The notes under the pieces were generated by a model that worked only from the letters and a program-made list of their open reading frames with translations, was not told where the DNA came from and did no database searches. A stretch of 64,000 bases of DNA from Sphingomonas sp. C3-2 (GTDB taxonomy: Bacteria; Pseudomonadota; Alphaproteobacteria; Sphingomonadales; Sphingomonadaceae), in the NCBI RefSeq assembly GCF_033025475.1, contig NZ_CP130322.1:2423001-2487000 (forward strand), given 5' to 3'. The position numbers and the translations under genes were made by a program. Positions 1 through 8,749 of this stretch are shown piece after piece (position 1 is the stretch's first letter; the number at the start of each line of letters is the position of its first letter).

Positions 1-1079
1 GGAGCCTGGTGCTCGAATACAGCCTTGTCGTCAGCGCGGTCGCGGTTGGCTGGTCGGGCTATGCCGCACCACTGTTCATCGAGTGGCTGGGCTTCCCCCC
101 TGAACTGACGGTGGGCCCGCATCTGGGCGGGATCATGAACCTGCCCGCCGTTGTCGTGATCTGGGTCGTCGCGGGCGTGCTGATGCTGGGCACCGGCAAG
201 GGCGCGGCGTTGAACGCGGCGCTGGTGTTTGTGAAGTTGGCGGCGCTTGCTGTATTTGCCGCGGTCACGATCGGCCATTTCGACCTCGCCAACCTTCACC
301 CCTTCAATCCTTATGGCTTTTCGAAGTCGATGGGGCCGGACGGCGTGGAGCGCGGAATCATGGCGGCGGCCGCGATCATCTTTTCCGCCTTTTACGGTTT
401 CGATGCCGTCGCGACTGCAGCGGAGGAAACGCGCAATCCCAAGCGCGATCTGACGCTTGGCATCATTGGATCGATGATCGCCTGCGCGCTCATCTACACG
501 CTAATCGCGGCGCTTGCGCTGGGGGCATCGCCCTTCACCCGCTTCGCCGACAGCCCCGAGCCGCTGGCGCTGATCCTGCGCGAACTGGGGGAGCCGGGCG
601 CGGCTACCTTCCTCGCGCTGTCGGCGGTGATCGCGCTGCCCACGGTGATCTTCGCCTTTTTCTTCGGGCAAAGCCGGATCTTCCTTGCGCTCGCGCGCGA
701 CGGGTTCCTGCCTGCGCCGCTTGCCCAAGTTTCGGCAGACGGGCGCGCCACGCGTGTGATCGGCTTTACCGCGATGGTCGTCTCGGTGATCGCGGCGCTG
801 CTGCCGCTGGGCGAGATCGTGGCGCTGGCCAATGCGGGCACGCTGCTCGCCTTTGGCGCGGTGGCATCGTGCCTCCTCATCGCCCGACGGCGGGGGCATC
901 AGAGCGAACATGCGATCCGCATCCCCTATGGCCGCGTGATCGCCCTCATCGCGCTGGCAGGATGCTTCTACCTGTTCATCAGCTTGCCCAGGACGACGCA
1001 CGGGCTGTTCCTTGCCTGGAACGTGCTGGGCGTGCTGATCTACTGGGTCGTGCGGCGTCGCGCGGCGGCGGCGCGCTGA
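1..1079 (+). CDS. APC-superfamily amino acid permease, 5' truncated by the window edge
   Basis: This is an inner-membrane amino acid/polyamine transporter of the APC superfamily. About 356 residues are visible, almost all hydrophobic, with roughly nine transmembrane segments. The reading frame is open to the first base. The motif SLVLEYSLVVSAVAVGWSGY at the left edge belongs in the middle of such a protein (around TM3), so the GTG at position 9 is not the true start. The visible part resembles the cationic amino acid transporter (YfnA/CAT-like) branch, including a helix pair around AIIFSAFYGFDAVATAAEE. The substrate cannot be told from sequence. A strong terminator follows the stop codon immediately. 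Confidence 0.85.
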   Translation, partial: SLVLEYSLVVSAVAVGWSGYAAPLFIEWLGFPPELTVGPHLGGIMNLPAVVVIWVVAGVLMLGTGKGAALNAALVFVKLAALAVFAAVTIGHFDLANLHPFNPYGFSKSMGPDGVERGIMAAAAIIFSAFYGFDAVATAAEETRNPKRDLTLGIIGSMIACALIYTLIAALALGASPFTRFADSPEPLALILRELGEPGAATFLALSAVIALPTVIFAFFFGQSRIFLALARDGFLPAPLAQVSADGRATRVIGFTAMVVSVIAALLPLGEIVALANAGTLLAFGAVASCLLIARRRGHQSEHAIRIPYGRVIALIALAGCFYLFISLPRTTHGLFLAWNVLGVLIYWVVRRRAAAAR

Positions 1080-1083
1080 TCAC

Positions 1084-1112
1084 GGGGCGGCGGCGATCGG
1101 CCGCCCCTTTTT
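1084..1112 (+). terminator. Rho-independent terminator of the permease gene
   Basis: An 8-bp GC stem (GGGGCGGC at 1084-1091 pairing with GCCGCCCC at 1100-1107) is followed by a run of five T residues. It lies directly after the permease stop codon and abuts the stop codon of the convergent efflux gene. Confidence 0.85.
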
Positions 1113-2356
1113 CAGTCGGTCAGCCAGAGGTCATGGCCGTCGATGCGCAGGCGCGTCACCGCGCGCAGCGTTTCGGCGCGCGCCGCCGCCTCGGCACGGA
1201 AAGCGTCATGAACCTGCCGTTCGCCGTATAGCATGTCGGTCAGGTCGATCTCGCCCGCCTCATGCCCCCGGCGCAGCTTCATGAGCGCCGCCAGTTGCGC
1301 ATCAAGCCCCTGGCGCGCGCGCTGCCACGCCTGGATGCGGAACCGCGCCTCGGCAAGGTCGGCCTCCGCGGTTTCCTGCACGTCGAAACGGGTTGCCGCC
1401 GCCTCGGCGCGCATGGCGCCCGCATCTGCGGCGGCCTGATCAGCCAGCGCGCGGCGATGGCCGCCACCGAGCGGCATCGAAAACAGCACGCCCGCACCCT
1501 GTTCCTCACCCCCGCGCTCGGAAAACAGCCGAATGCCGACCGACGGATCGGCGACCCGGTCGCGTCGGGCCCGTTCGGCCAGCGCCTTTTGCCGGTCTGC
1601 ATCGGCATCGGCGGCGGCGATATTGTGGTTTTCGGCCAGGATCTGGTCGCGTAGGCGCGACAGGGCGGCATCGGCGGCGTCAGGGGCGGGCATTTCGGGT
1701 GGCTGCGCGGGAAGCGTCAGTGACGGGAACTGCGCCATCAGCCGCGCGCGCGCGAGTGCTTCGCTCCCCGCCGAATTCTCGGCGGCAAGGCGCGCGGTGG
1801 CGAGCGCGGCTTCGGTCTGATCGGCCTCGAGCGTAGCGGCATCGCGCAGCGCCACGCGGCGGCGGACGGCAGTGAGCAGCTTTTCGTAATTCTGCACGGC
1901 CTGCCGGTCGACGGTCGCCGCGCTTGCCGCGCCCAGCCAGTCCCACCAATGCTGGGCGAGCAACAGGGCGGCCTGATGCCGGGCGGTCTCGGCGCGGTTC
2001 TCCGCCGCGCTTATCCCGTGGCGGCCAATGGCGCGGTCCAGCGGGGCCTTGCCGGGAAGGCGGACCGGGCGGGTGATCTCCGCGTCGAACTCGTCATAGC
2101 CGCCCTCGCGCTCGATCGAGCGCCGGACATAGCTGGTCGAAACCGAGACTTCGTTCGGCCCACGCGCCAGCGCGCGCGATTCGGCCTGTGCGCTGGTGAG
2201 CCGCGCGCGGGCGGCGGCAACGCGCGGGTGCGCATCGATTGCGGCGCGGGCGGCGTCCGCCTCGGGCAGGCCCGCCTCGGCATGGAGTGTGCCCGGCAGC
2301 GCCAGCGCCAGTGCGCCGAGCGAGAGGGAAGCGAGATAGGAAAGGGCGTGTCGCAT
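1112..2356 (-). CDS. CzcC-like outer-membrane efflux protein (TolC family)
   Basis: This is the outer-membrane channel of a heavy-metal RND efflux system. The 414-residue product begins with a Sec signal peptide (hydrophobic stretch to about residue 26, ending LHAEA). The rest is the Ala/Arg/Glu-rich alternating-helix pattern of OEP/TolC subunits, consistent with the usual length of CzcC (about 400-430). No lipobox cysteine is visible at the signal cleavage site. It is the last gene of a three-gene minus-strand operon, five bases after the RND pump gene, which supports the functional call more than its own weakly conserved sequence does. Confidence 0.85.
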   Translation of the reverse strand: MRHALSYLASLSLGALALALPGTLHAEAGLPEADAARAAIDAHPRVAAARARLTSAQAESRALARGPNEVSVSTSYVRRSIEREGGYDEFDAEITRPVRLPGKAPLDRAIGRHGISAAENRAETARHQAALLLAQHWWDWLGAASAATVDRQAVQNYEKLLTAVRRRVALRDAATLEADQTEAALATARLAAENSAGSEALARARLMAQFPSLTLPAQPPEMPAPDAADAALSRLRDQILAENHNIAAADADADRQKALAERARRDRVADPSVGIRLFSERGGEEQGAGVLFSMPLGGGHRRALADQAAADAGAMRAEAAATRFDVQETAEADLAEARFRIQAWQRARQGLDAQLAALMKLRRGHEAGEIDLTDMLYGERQVHDAFRAEAAARAETLRAVTRLRIDGHDLWLTD

Positions 2357-2361
2357 CGGGG

Positions 2362-5300
2362 TCAGGCCTCGCTCGGCGCGGGATGGAGCAGATCGCCGGC
2401 CGCCTGTTCGGCCGCGCTTTCGCCAAAGCGTTCATAGAGGATCGGCAGCAGGAGCAGCGTGAGCAGCGTCGCCGAGACCAGCCCGCCGATCACGACGATG
2501 GCGAGCGGCCTCTGGATCTCCGATCCCGGCCCGCTGGCAAAGAGCAGCGGGACGAGGCCGAAGGCCGCGATGGTGGCGGTCATCAGCACCGGGCGCAGCC
2601 GGCGTTCGGCACCGCGCCGAACGGCTTCGGCAAGCGACAGTCCGTTTTCACGCAGCTGGCGGAAATAGCTGACCATGACGAGGCCGTTGAGCACCGCGAT
2701 GCCAAGCAGCGCGATGAAACCGACCGAGGCGGGGACCGAGAGATATTCCCCCGACAGCGCGAGCGCGATCATCCCGCCCACCATTGCAAAGGGAATGTTG
2801 ACGAGGATGAGCGCCGATGCCCGCAGCGATCCGAGCGTCATGTAGAGCACGCCGAAGATCATCAGCACCGAGATGGGCAGCACCACCGCAAGGCGGGCAG
2901 AAGCACGTTGCTGGTTTTCGAACTGGCCGCCCCAGACGATGCGGTAACCCGGCGGCAGCGTCACATGCGCGCCGATATCGGCGCGTGCCTCGTCGACATA
3001 GCCGACAAGATCGCGCCCCGAGACAAAGGCCTGGACCAGCGCGAAGCGCGAGCCGTTTTCATGCTCCAGCTTCACCGGCCCCTCGACCTGCGCAACCCGC
3101 GCGACATCACTGGCACGGACAAGCTGGCCATCGGGTGCGCGGTAGAGCTGATCGGCAAAGGCCTGCGGTGACAGCGTGGTCCCCTGTTCGGTACCGCGCA
3201 GCACGATCGGCACGCGGCGGTTTTCGGCAACGACAACGCCCGCCTGCACCCCCTCGAGCTGCGCGCGCATCATGTCCTGCAAGTGATCGGTGGGCATCCC
3301 CGCGCGGCCGGCGGCAACGCGGTCGATATCGAACTGGAGATAGTCGACCCGGTCATTCGCCACCGTCATCGCCTCGCTGGTGCCGCGGATTTTCTGGAGG
3401 CGGCCCTGCACCTCGCCCGCGATGCGCGACAATTCGGCAAGGTCGGGCCCGAAGATCTTGATCGCGAGATCGCCGCGCGCGCCGGTCAGCATTTCGGAAA
3501 TGCGCATCTCGATGGGCTGGGTAAAGGTTGGCTCGAAACCGGGGAAATCCTCCAGCACCGTGCGAAGCTGTTCCGAAAGCCACGCCTTGTCGCCCACGCG
3601 CCATTCCTCGCGGGGCTTCAGTTCAAGGAAATGGTCGGTTTCATTCGGCCCCATGGCGTCGAGGCCAAGCTCGTCCGAGCCCACCCGGCCGATGATATGC
3701 TCCACCTCGGGCAGTTGTTCCTTCACCGCTTTCTGGAAGCTCAGATCACCCTTCACGCTGTGATCGAGCGAGATCGAGGGCAGCTTGGAAATCTGGACGA
3801 TGACCGAGCCTTCATCCATCGTCGGCAGGAAGGTCTTGCCCGTCAGCCCGTACGCAACGCCGGTGAGCGCCAGCGCGACCCCGGCGATCGCGAAGACGCG
3901 GCGCTTGTGCGCGAAGGATGCACCGAGCAGCTGCGCATAGCGCGGTGCGATCTTGCGCATCAGCCAGGGTTCGTGATGTCCTTCCTTCACCTTCAGCACA
4001 TAATAAGCGAGCACGGGGATGAGCGTCAGCGAGATGACGAGCGCCGAAAGGAGCGCGAGCACGATGGTGAGCGCAACCGGCGCGAACAGCTTGCCCTCAA
4101 GCCCTTCGAGCGTGAGCAGCGGCAGGAAGACGAGCGCGATGATCGCCATGCCCGAGGCAACGGGCTTGGCGACCTCGGCCGATGCGGCAAAGACGTTGTG
4201 GAGCTTGCTGGCGTGCAGATGCTTGCGGTCCGACAGGCGCTCGACGACATTCTCGACCACCACGACCGCGCCGTCGACCAATATGCCGACCGCAATGGCC
4301 AGCCCGCCAAGGCTCATCAGATTGGCGGTGAGCCCGATCGAGCGCATGAAGATGAAGGTCAGGAGCGCCGCCATGGGGAGTGCGAGCGCGACGATCACCG
4401 AGGCGCGAAAATCGCCGAGGAAGAGCAGCAGCAGGATGACGACCAGGATCGTCGCTTCGATCAGCGCCTTTTCGACCGTGCCGACCGCATGTTCGATGAG
4501 GTTGGAGCGATCGTAGAAGACCGAGATCGTCATCCCCTTGGGCAGGCCGGGCTCGATCTCGGCGATGCGTTCCTTGACCCCGTCGACCACCTTCGCCGCA
4601 TCCGCGCCGCGCAGCCCGAGGACAAGGCCCTGAACCGCCTCGCCTTTGCCGTCGCGGGTGACCGCGCCGTAGCGGGTGAGGCTGCCGGTGCGCACGGTGG
4701 CAACGTCGCCCACGCGCACGATCGTGCCATTGGCGCTGCGCACAACCACAGCTGCAAGGTCGTCGGGGCTGCGGATCGCGCCCGTCGAGCGGACGATCAG
4801 CGCTTCCTCACCGATCGTGAGCCGCCCGGCCCCGTCATTGCGGTTGCTGCTCTCTATCGCCGAGGCTAGGTCGTCGGTGCTGAGGCCGGCCGCGGCGAGT
4901 GCGGCGTTGTCGGGCGCAACCTCGAAGGTTTCGACATAGCCACCCAGCGCGTTCACATCGGCCACACCCGGCACGGTGCGCAGCGCGGGACGCACCACCC
5001 AGTCGAGCACGCGGCGCTTTTCAGCAAGGCTCTGCGGCCCTTCGAGCGTGAACATGTACATGTCCGACAGCGGGGTCGAGATCGGCGCCATGCCGCCTTC
5101 GACCGTGTCGGGCAGATCGCCCATCACATTGCCGAGGCGCTCGGCCACCTGGCTGCGCGCCCAGTAGATGTCGGTCCCGTCCTTGAAGTCGATCGTGATG
5201 TCGGCAATCGCATATTTGGCCACCGATCGCAGGACATGCTGGTCGGCGATGCCCAGCATTTCCATCTCGATCGGGGTGATGATGCGGTTTTCCACCTCTT

Positions 5301-5475
5301 CCGGCGTCATGCCGGGGGCTTTCAGGATCACCTTGACCTGGGTCGAGCTGATATCGGGAAAGGCGTCGATCGGCAGGTTGACGAAAGACCATCCGCCTAT
5401 GCCCGCAAGCAAGAGGGCAAGGCCGAGGACGGTGAGACGCAGCGACAGCGCGCGCTGGACGAGGGTGGACAGCAT
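2362..5475 (-). CDS. CzcA-type heavy-metal efflux RND transporter
   Basis: This is the inner-membrane proton/cation antiporter of the HME-RND family, which drives metal ions from cytoplasm or periplasm across the envelope. At 1037 residues it has the family length, with an N-terminal transmembrane helix and two large periplasmic loops. The motif FKDGTDIYWARSQVAERL is characteristic of HME pumps. The TM4 proton-relay region reads AIAVGILVDGAVVVVEN, with Asp and Glu-Asn as in CzcA, but the first relay Asp of the CzcA motif DFG is replaced (AVG), as in CusA. The three CusA copper methionines are not evident. The metal is therefore uncertain; Co/Zn/Cd is a guess from family. Confidence 0.93.
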   Translation of the reverse strand: MLSTLVQRALSLRLTVLGLALLLAGIGGWSFVNLPIDAFPDISSTQVKVILKAPGMTPEEVENRIITPIEMEMLGIADQHVLRSVAKYAIADITIDFKDGTDIYWARSQVAERLGNVMGDLPDTVEGGMAPISTPLSDMYMFTLEGPQSLAEKRRVLDWVVRPALRTVPGVADVNALGGYVETFEVAPDNAALAAAGLSTDDLASAIESSNRNDGAGRLTIGEEALIVRSTGAIRSPDDLAAVVVRSANGTIVRVGDVATVRTGSLTRYGAVTRDGKGEAVQGLVLGLRGADAAKVVDGVKERIAEIEPGLPKGMTISVFYDRSNLIEHAVGTVEKALIEATILVVILLLLFLGDFRASVIVALALPMAALLTFIFMRSIGLTANLMSLGGLAIAVGILVDGAVVVVENVVERLSDRKHLHASKLHNVFAASAEVAKPVASGMAIIALVFLPLLTLEGLEGKLFAPVALTIVLALLSALVISLTLIPVLAYYVLKVKEGHHEPWLMRKIAPRYAQLLGASFAHKRRVFAIAGVALALTGVAYGLTGKTFLPTMDEGSVIVQISKLPSISLDHSVKGDLSFQKAVKEQLPEVEHIIGRVGSDELGLDAMGPNETDHFLELKPREEWRVGDKAWLSEQLRTVLEDFPGFEPTFTQPIEMRISEMLTGARGDLAIKIFGPDLAELSRIAGEVQGRLQKIRGTSEAMTVANDRVDYLQFDIDRVAAGRAGMPTDHLQDMMRAQLEGVQAGVVVAENRRVPIVLRGTEQGTTLSPQAFADQLYRAPDGQLVRASDVARVAQVEGPVKLEHENGSRFALVQAFVSGRDLVGYVDEARADIGAHVTLPPGYRIVWGGQFENQQRASARLAVVLPISVLMIFGVLYMTLGSLRASALILVNIPFAMVGGMIALALSGEYLSVPASVGFIALLGIAVLNGLVMVSYFRQLRENGLSLAEAVRRGAERRLRPVLMTATIAAFGLVPLLFASGPGSEIQRPLAIVVIGGLVSATLLTLLLLPILYERFGESAAEQAAGDLLHPAPSEA

Positions 5476-5481
5476 CGACCG

Positions 5482-6603
5482 TTATTCCGCCAACAGGGCC
5501 TTGAGCTCGGCAACGCCGGTCACGGCCACCGGCTCGCCGGGGCGCACCCCGTCGCTGATCACGCTTTCGGCGCCATTTTGCGCGGCGACATTTACCGGGC
5601 GGCGCACGAATCGGGTGCGGTCGCGCACGAAAACATGGTCCTTGCCCTCGATCTGCGTCACGGCGGCAGCGGGCACGGCTACCCCGGTCGCGGTGCCCGC
5701 GCCGTGGATGACGACCATCACGCCCTTGCCCGATACGAGGCCTGCGGTTGTTTCAAGATGCGCCTTGGCGGGCAGCGAGCGCGTCGCCGGGTCGAGCGAG
5801 GCGCCCACCGACAATATCCGGCCCGATACGGGAACGGGCTGCCCCTGTGCATCGGATGCGGCGCTCTGCACGGTTACCGTCATGCCGGGATGAACCTGTC
5901 CGGCAAGCCGTTCGGGCAGCTGGAGGTCGACGCGGTAGGCGCTCGCGTTCTCGATCACGAAGGGCGCGGTCATCCCGCCCACCGGGCCACCGGTTTCAAC
6001 CGCCACGCGCGCGAGACGACCCGAAATCGGGGCCCGCAGCGTCATCGTGCCATCGGCTCCGGCACCGGCCAGCGCCAGCAGGCGTTGATGTTCGGCCACG
6101 GTTGCGCGGGTCTGGCGGAGCTGGGCGCCAGCCTCGTCGGCACGCGCACCCGCAACCACGCCCTCGCGCGCCAGCTGGTCGAGCCGCGCGGCGCGGGTTT
6201 CGGCCAGCGCGAGTTCGGACCGCGCACGCGCCAATTCCGCGCCATATTGCACGGGCTCGGCCGCGCGGACGATGGCGAGCGGATCGCCCTGGCGCACCTG
6301 CTGCCCTTCGATCACAAAAATCCGGATGGCGGCACCCGCAAAGGGGGCGGTGACGGCAACGCGCGCTTCGGGCGGAAGCGTGATGGTCCCCGGAACGGTT
6401 CCCAGCGGCAGCGTTGCGGCCAAGACCGCGGGTTTGGTCGTGATGTTGAGCCGTTCGAGCTGCTTTGCACTGAGCGCGCCGGCGGGCGCCTCGGTTGCGG
6501 CCGCCGCAGCGGGCTCGCCCGGTTCATCGCGCAGCCAGACGAAACCGCCAACCGCCGCCACAAGGATCGCTGCGCCCATGCCTGCCAGAATATTCCTGTT
6601 CAT
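5482..6603 (-). CDS. CzcB-like periplasmic adaptor (membrane fusion protein)
   Basis: This is the membrane-fusion subunit that links the RND pump to the outer-membrane channel. The 373-residue product has an N-terminal signal anchor (about residues 5-25), a biotinyl-lipoyl-like half around VTAPFAGAAIRIFV, an alpha-helical hairpin rich in Ala, Arg and Glu (about 120-185), a second lipoyl half (MTLRAPISGRLARV), then a beta-barrel and membrane-proximal domain. It is the first gene of the operon, starting 6 bases before the pump gene. It faces the response regulator across a 122-bp region that carries a double palindrome, so it is probably controlled by that regulator. Confidence 0.9.
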   Translation of the reverse strand: MNRNILAGMGAAILVAAVGGFVWLRDEPGEPAAAAATEAPAGALSAKQLERLNITTKPAVLAATLPLGTVPGTITLPPEARVAVTAPFAGAAIRIFVIEGQQVRQGDPLAIVRAAEPVQYGAELARARSELALAETRAARLDQLAREGVVAGARADEAGAQLRQTRATVAEHQRLLALAGAGADGTMTLRAPISGRLARVAVETGGPVGGMTAPFVIENASAYRVDLQLPERLAGQVHPGMTVTVQSAASDAQGQPVPVSGRILSVGASLDPATRSLPAKAHLETTAGLVSGKGVMVVIHGAGTATGVAVPAAAVTQIEGKDHVFVRDRTRFVRRPVNVAAQNGAESVISDGVRPGEPVAVTGVAELKALLAE

Positions 6604-6627
6604 GGTCTTGCGCCTTGGCGCGTCAAG

Positions 6628-6664
6628 CTGACAATAACTTGTCAGAATGACAGCTTATTGTCAG
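6628..6664. promoter_or_regulatory. Double palindromic operator between efflux operon and two-component genes
   Basis: Two tandem copies of TGACA-N6-TGTCA (6629-6644 and 6648-6663) are separated by GAA. They are also arranged so that the whole element is symmetric: CTGACAATAA at 6628-6637 mirrors TTATTGTCAG at 6655-6664 about base 6646. The half-sites resemble those bound by CusR/CopR-type metal response regulators (TGACA...TGTCA), with a longer spacer. The element is 25-61 bases upstream of the adaptor start codon, so it is a likely site for the adjacent response regulator. Confidence 0.75.
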
Positions 6665-6725
6665 TTTTCTCGCGCACAAGTCGCTGGCGCGCGGCCCCTG
6701 CGCGGCAAGAAAGGGCAGGAAAGAC

Positions 6726-7382
6726 GTGCGGTTGTTGCTGGTGGAGGATGACGGCGAACTGGGCCGGCGGCTGAGCGATCGGCTGCGCGGGGCTGGCTTT
6801 GCGGTCGACCTCGCCAGCGCGCGGGCAGAGGCCGAGCTGTGGCCCGATATCGACAAGATGGGCGCCATCATCCTCGACCTCGGCCTGCCCGATGGCAGCG
6901 GCATGGATCTGCTGCGCGGGTGGCGCGCGCGCAAGGTCGATTGCCCCATCGTGATCCTCACCGCGCGGGGCAGCTGGCAGGACAAGGTGGAAGGGCTCAA
7001 TGCCGGGGCGGATGACTTCATCGTCAAACCCGTGCGGTTCGAGGAGCTTCAGGCGCGGCTCAACGCACTGTTCCGCCGCCAGCTCGGCAAGCGCGAAAGC
7101 CATATCGAAACGGCTGGCCTGCGCCTCGATCCGCTGAGCGGCGAGGTGGTGTGCGACGGCGCTCCGCTCAAGCTCAGCAAGCAGGAGTTCCGCCTGCTCC
7201 ACCTCTTCATGCGGCGCCCCGAACAGATACTCTCGCAGGCAGACATCATGGAGCATCTTTATGAGTTGGACGCGCTGCGCGATCTGAACACGATCGAGGT
7301 GCTTGTCGGACGGCTTCGGCGCAAGATCGGGGCGGAGCGTATCGTCACGCTGCGCGGCCTTGGCTACAGGTTTGGCAAATGA
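6726..7382 (+). CDS. OmpR-family response regulator of the metal efflux system
   Basis: This is a DNA-binding response regulator of 218 residues. The receiver domain (residues 1-115) has the acidic pair at D8-D9, phospho-acceptor D51 (ILDLGLPDGSG), the Thr/Ala switch (LTARG) and Lys in VKPVRF. The C-terminal winged helix (about 125-215) ends in the OmpR signature TLRGLGYRF. The start is GTG at 6726. Its stop overlaps the start of the kinase gene by four bases (ATGA), so the two form one transcription unit divergent from the efflux operon. Confidence 0.95.
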   Translation: MRLLLVEDDGELGRRLSDRLRGAGFAVDLASARAEAELWPDIDKMGAIILDLGLPDGSGMDLLRGWRARKVDCPIVILTARGSWQDKVEGLNAGADDFIVKPVRFEELQARLNALFRRQLGKRESHIETAGLRLDPLSGEVVCDGAPLKLSKQEFRLLHLFMRRPEQILSQADIMEHLYELDALRDLNTIEVLVGRLRRKIGAERIVTLRGLGYRFGK

Positions 7383-8749
7383 GCGGCGATAGGGTTCCCA
7401 CGCGGCGGTGGCGCCACAGCCTGCGCACGCGTTTCCTGCTCGCGATCCTGATCTGGACGATGATCGGCATCGGCGCGATCTGGCTCTCGGCCAACCGGCT
7501 CTTCGCCAAGCATGTCGAGATGCAATATCATGAAGAGCTTGAGGTGCATCTGCGCGAGCTGGCGCGGCTGACGCATGTCGATGCCGGCGGCCATCCCGAA
7601 CTGCTGCGCCCGCTCTCCGATCCGCGTTACGAAGTGCCGCTTTCGGGCTTTTACTGGCAGGTGACGGTGCCGGGTAAGCGCCCGCTGCGTTCGGCATCGA
7701 TGACGCGCGGGATGCTCGATGAATCGATCGCCCATTCGCCCGAGATATTACACCGGGTCGAAAACGGGCCCACCGGCCCCACCATCACCTATGGCTTTAT
7801 CCGTCCTGCACCGACGGGCGGCTCGATCCATTATGTGATCGCGACCGACGAGCGCGAGCTGAACCGCGTGATTTCGGGTTTCACCAACGAACTCACCTTG
7901 TGGCTGGCGGTGCTGGCGGCGGCGCTGTTGCTCACCGGCGGAGTGATCATCCGCATCGGCGTTGCGCCGCTCGATCGGCTGGCGACCGCGATCTCGCGCT
8001 TGCGGGGCGGCAGCGCGGTGCGGCTGGAGGGGCAATATCCTGCCGAAATCGCGCCGCTGGTCGACGATCTCAACGCCTATATCCGCCAGAATGGCGAGAT
8101 TATTGCCCGTGCGCGGGTGCAGGCGGGCAATCTGGCGCACTCGCTACGCACGCCCTTGGCGGTGATCACCGACGAGGCCGAGCGCATGGCCGAACGCGGC
8201 GATGCGGCGCAGTCCGCGCAGGTGCTGCTCGATCAAAGCCGGATGATGGCGCAGCAGATCGAATATCAGCTGGCGCGCGCGCGGTCCGCCGCCGGAACCC
8301 GGATACCCGGCGCCACCAGCGTGTTGCCCGATCTCGTCGATCCGATCGTTGCGGCGATGCGGCGGCTCCACCCCGATGTCGCGTTCGATTTGCTGAGCCG
8401 TCCGACGACCCCCGTCATGCTGTCGATCGATCCGGTCGATCTTTCCGAGCTTCTGTCGATCCTTCTCGACAATGCCGGAAAATGGGCGGCGCATGCGGTG
8501 GCAGTGACGCTGGAGGAAGGGGAGGAAGGCCTGGCGGTTGAGGTGATCGATGACGGGCCGGGGATGACCCCCGCCCAGATCGCCGAGGCTTTCGCCGTCG
8601 GCTCTCGCTTCGACGAGAGCAAGGTAGGAACCGGGCTTGGCCTCGCCATCGCGCACGACATTTGCGAGGCGATTGGCGCCGATATCCGCCTGATGGCGCG
8701 CGGCGATGGGGCTGCGGGTCTGCGTGTCCGCCTGATGCTCCCGCGCTAA
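7379..8749 (+). CDS. Sensor histidine kinase, partner of the OmpR-type regulator
   Basis: This is a 456-residue membrane sensor kinase. It has one transmembrane helix near residues 17-38, a periplasmic sensor of about 135 residues, a second helix (about 177-200), a HAMP-like linker, a HisKA box with the phospho-accepting His in NLAHSLRTPLAVI, and an ATPase domain with an N-box (LLDNAGKWA) and G-boxes (DDGPGM and GTGLGLAIA). All catalytic boxes look intact. The genetic context suggests it senses a metal or envelope signal. Its last four bases overlap the end of the convergent TDT transporter gene. Confidence 0.93.
   Translation: MSGDRVPTRRWRHSLRTRFLLAILIWTMIGIGAIWLSANRLFAKHVEMQYHEELEVHLRELARLTHVDAGGHPELLRPLSDPRYEVPLSGFYWQVTVPGKRPLRSASMTRGMLDESIAHSPEILHRVENGPTGPTITYGFIRPAPTGGSIHYVIATDERELNRVISGFTNELTLWLAVLAAALLLTGGVIIRIGVAPLDRLATAISRLRGGSAVRLEGQYPAEIAPLVDDLNAYIRQNGEIIARARVQAGNLAHSLRTPLAVITDEAERMAERGDAAQSAQVLLDQSRMMAQQIEYQLARARSAAGTRIPGATSVLPDLVDPIVAAMRRLHPDVAFDLLSRPTTPVMLSIDPVDLSELLSILLDNAGKWAAHAVAVTLEEGEEGLAVEVIDDGPGMTPAQIAEAFAVGSRFDESKVGTGLGLAIAHDICEAIGADIRLMARGDGAAGLRVRLMLPR

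Noticed and set aside
2239-3171. Overlapping plus-strand ORFs around the efflux genes as regulatory genes
   Set aside because: They are antisense to well-recognised efflux genes and show only Arg/Gln/His-rich translation.
3283-4869. A 528-codon open frame antisense to the RND pump
   Set aside because: Low-complexity charged sequence (His, Arg, Asp, Glu) with no family resemblance; it is a codon-bias shadow.
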